Assembly (NCBI GenBank): GCA_002393835.1
Contig: DGTW01000294.1
Location: 1 to 23,187, forward strand
Length of the DNA: 23,187 nucleotides
Reading direction: 5' to 3'
Origin: Treponema sp. UBA4326
GTDB taxonomy: Bacteria; Spirochaetota; Spirochaetia; Treponematales; Treponemataceae
Below, one piece after another: positions 21,207 to 23,187 of the stretch. How positions within the stretch are numbered: position 1 is the first letter of the stretch; each line of letters opens with the position of its first letter. Under the pieces are notes generated by a model. It saw only the letters and a program-made list of their open reading frames with translations. It did no database searches and was not told the DNA's origin. Position numbers and translations under genes: made by a program.

Positions 21207-22492
21207 GTTTCGCCCTTATCGTCGCACTTGCGATTTTCGTTCTTATTTTCGTGCTCCGTATGCCAATTTCAATCGGCATGCTGGTTGCAGGAGCCTTCTA
21301 TTTCGTCATCAAGGGAATTTCTCTTGATTCTGTCTGTGACTTCGTAATGAACACCTATTACACGAACTATGTAATCATTGCGGTTCCGCTTTTCATCTTT
21401 ACGGCAAATGTAATGAATTCAGGCAAAGTCACGGAAAAGGTCTTTAAATTTGCAAACGCCCTTTCTGGTGGCCGGCGGGGTGCCCTTGGTCATGTAAATG
21501 TAATCGCTTCCCTGGTTTTCTCTGGAATGACTGGCTCGGCACTTGCTGATGCTTCTGGTCTTGGAAAAATGGAAATCGATGCCATGAAAAAAGAAGGCTA
21601 TGATGACGGCTTCAGCTGTGCCATCACTGCGGCTTCAGCTACAATCGGCCCCATCTTCCCGCCAAGCATTCCCCTCGTAATGTACGCCATGTTTGCAAAC
21701 TGCTCTGTGGGCGCTCTCTTTTTGGGCGGCATGATTCCGGCAATTCTCGTGGCAATCGTACTGATGATTTATGTTTCCCTTATGTCACATCTGAGAAATT
21801 ACCCGAGGGCAGGAAAAACACCCTGGAAAATCTTCTTGCATGAGACTTTGGGAGCAATTCCTTCACTTCTCACGCCTGTAATTTTGCTGGCCGGCATTTA
21901 CACCGGCGTTATGACACCAACTGAGGCTGGTGCAATCGCAGGTCTCTACGCAATCATCATTTCATTCTTCGTCTACAAGGCCCTTTCTTGGAAAGGCTTG
22001 TGGAAAATCATCAAGGAAACCGTGGCAGGAACAGGCTCAGTCTCACTCATGATTGGTGCGGCTTCGGTCATCTCATACATAGTTGCCCGCGAGCAAATTG
22101 CAAACAATCTCGGTGCCTACATCATCGGCCTCAACCTCGGAAAAATCGGCTTCCTCATCATCGTGAATGTCATCATCCTCATTCTTGGAATGTTCATGGA
22201 CACTTCGACAATCCAGCTGGTTTTCGTTCCGATTTTGATTCCTGTCGCCGCCGCTTTGGGAATTGATTTGATTCACTTCGGCTTGGTAGTAACCCTTAAC
22301 ATGATGATTGGTCTTTCAACGCCGCCGTTCGGAATGTTGCTCTTTATTACGGCAAACATTTCTGACACGCCGCTCTCAAAGGTAATGAAAGAAATTTTGA
22401 TTCCGATTCTCTTCCTGCTGGCAGTCCTGGCATTCATCACATTCGTGCCGAATTCAGTTCTCTTCCTGCCGAAAGCAATCGGAATGATGTAA
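21203..22492 (+). CDS. dctM: TRAP transporter large permease (DctM)
   Basis: The 429-residue protein has about twelve membrane helices and is the sodium-coupled translocation subunit of the TRAP transporter. Family signatures are FSGMTGSALADASGLGKMEIDAMKKEGY in the first half, IGPIFPPSIPLVMYAM, MTPTEAGAIAGLYA, and GMFMDTSTIQLVFVPILIPVA in the second. GAGGAGG lies about eight bases before the ATG, inside dctQ. The length is normal and no residues appear lost. The aldolase gene follows after 19 bases and belongs to the same transcript. Confidence 0.93.
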   Translation: MSFALIVALAIFVLIFVLRMPISIGMLVAGAFYFVIKGISLDSVCDFVMNTYYTNYVIIAVPLFIFTANVMNSGKVTEKVFKFANALSGGRRGALGHVNVIASLVFSGMTGSALADASGLGKMEIDAMKKEGYDDGFSCAITAASATIGPIFPPSIPLVMYAMFANCSVGALFLGGMIPAILVAIVLMIYVSLMSHLRNYPRAGKTPWKIFLHETLGAIPSLLTPVILLAGIYTGVMTPTEAGAIAGLYAIIISFFVYKALSWKGLWKIIKETVAGTGSVSLMIGAASVISYIVAREQIANNLGAYIIGLNLGKIGFLIIVNVIILILGMFMDTSTIQLVFVPILIPVAAALGIDLIHFGLVVTLNMMIGLSTPPFGMLLFITANISDTPLSKVMKEILIPILFLLAVLAFITFVPNSVLFLPKAIGMM

Positions 22493-22511
22493 TATATTAT
22501 GGAGAAAAATA

Positions 22512-23187
22512 ATGTCTAAGATTTACAATGGCTGCTGGCCAACAATGATTACACCTTTTACGACTGACAACAAGATTGATTATGAGGCTGTCAAAGGCCT
22601 TGTGGAATGGTACATCAAAAAGGGAAGCTCGGGAATTTTCGCAGTCTGCCAGAGTTCGGAGATGTTCTATCTGAGCGAGCAGGAAAAGCTCGATTTGGCA
22701 AAAGCCGTCGTAGAGCAGGCTGCAGGCCGAATCAAAGTAATCGCTTCCGGACACACTGCCGATGACCACAACAAGCAGATTGAAGAGCTTGGAAAAATGA
22801 GCGAGACGGGAGTTGATGCCGTAGTTCTCGTAAGCAACCGCTTTGCAAAAAAAGACGAGGGCGAGGATGTCTTCCGCAAGAACGCCGATGATGTTTTCCG
22901 TCAGCTGCCCAATGTCACTTTCGGTCTCTACGAGTGCCCGGCTCCTTATCTAAGACTCTTGACCGATGACTTTTTGCAGGACTGCGCAAAAACAGGAAAG
23001 CTGGTCTTCCTCAAGGATGTTTCATGCTCCCGCGAAATCCAGAAAAGACGAATCAAGCTGGTTGAAGGCACAAATCTCTCGCTTTTCAACGCCAACACGG
23101 CAACCCTCCTGGATTCACTTATCGACGGCTACGACGGCTACAACGGTGTCATGGCAAACTGCCACATCGATTTGTATGTCTGGCTCT
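22512..23187 (+). CDS. DapA/NanA-family aldolase or dehydratase, 3' end outside the window
   Basis: The first 225 residues are visible; family members have about 300. They form the TIM-barrel class I aldolase fold of dihydrodipicolinate synthase and N-acetylneuraminate lyase. The Schiff-base Lys168 lies in FLKDVS, and the catalytic Tyr140 in LYECP stands 28 residues before it, exactly the family spacing. The usual GTTGE/GSTGE loop reads CQSSE (46-50), so the substrate differs from the textbook enzymes. The genomic setting (TRAP uptake, FucU, NanQ, IclR) points to cleavage of a 2-keto-3-deoxy sugar acid or sialate-like acid. GGAG lies eight bases before the ATG. Confidence 0.85.
   Translation, partial: MSKIYNGCWPTMITPFTTDNKIDYEAVKGLVEWYIKKGSSGIFAVCQSSEMFYLSEQEKLDLAKAVVEQAAGRIKVIASGHTADDHNKQIEELGKMSETGVDAVVLVSNRFAKKDEGEDVFRKNADDVFRQLPNVTFGLYECPAPYLRLLTDDFLQDCAKTGKLVFLKDVSCSREIQKRRIKLVEGTNLSLFNANTATLLDSLIDGYDGYNGVMANCHIDLYVWL

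Noticed and set aside
22497..22769. Minus-strand frames over the start of the aldolase gene
   Set aside because: The plus-strand aldolase frame is open to the window end with catalytic Tyr140 and Lys168 and a GGAG site, so the minus frames are shadows.

Overview
The window looks like chromosomal DNA of a host-associated spirochaete, most likely a Treponema of the gut/rumen type. This is inferred from moderate GC, many lipoproteins with the loose spirochaetal lipobox, an XPB/RAD25-type helicase, an Ftp-like ApbE lipoprotein, c-di-GMP genes and an LPP20-type envelope operon. No rRNA, tRNA, phage, transposase or CRISPR array was seen.

Layout. (1) 1-1059: the end of an upstream transcript (terminator), then a minus-strand lipoprotein binding protein of the TrpX-like ABC family. 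(2) About 1072-3790: an AT-rich accessory stretch with a toxin-first HI1419/HI1420-type toxin-antitoxin pair, a GC-rich hairpin island, and two coupled unknown membrane-protein genes. (3) 3128-7925 minus: a three-gene envelope operon (LPP20 lipoprotein, second lipoprotein, and a 904-residue exported coiled-coil protein ending in a formylglycine-generating-enzyme-like fold). It is divergent from an XRE regulator at 8151. The intergenic region carries a 21-22 bp phased array of direct repeats resembling LytTR operators. (4) 8552-9469: an ABC permease of the type that partners the binding protein at 58-1059; no ATPase gene is present. (5) 9511-16576: a 7-TM diguanylate cyclase, an XPB helicase carrying an in-frame repeat insertion, an SDR-like protein of unknown role, a divergent dicarboxylate symporter, and a PAS-GGDEF-EAL protein. 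(6) 16660-18207 minus: ApbE and FucU. (7) 18316-23187 plus: YhcH/NanQ, an IclR regulator, a TRAP transporter (DctP, DctQ, DctM) and a DapA/NanA-family aldolase cut by the window end.

How they work together. Regions 6-7 read as a divergent catabolic locus for a sugar or sugar acid. TRAP would import it, FucU and NanQ would interconvert anomers, the aldolase would cleave a 2-keto acid, and IclR would control the set, possibly through a palindrome at 18269-18287. The two c-di-GMP genes form a potential synthesis/degradation pair. The envelope operon probably acts at the periplasm/outer membrane.

The most unusual signals are four. First, at least six genes have a recognisable -10 box only 6-13 nt before the ATG and no Shine-Dalgarno, implying leaderless or near-leaderless mRNAs. 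Second, a repeat-derived segment of about 61 residues lies inside the helicase. Third, the phased operator array at 8036-8118. Fourth, a mirror-symmetric pair of extended -10 promoters at 13524-13558.
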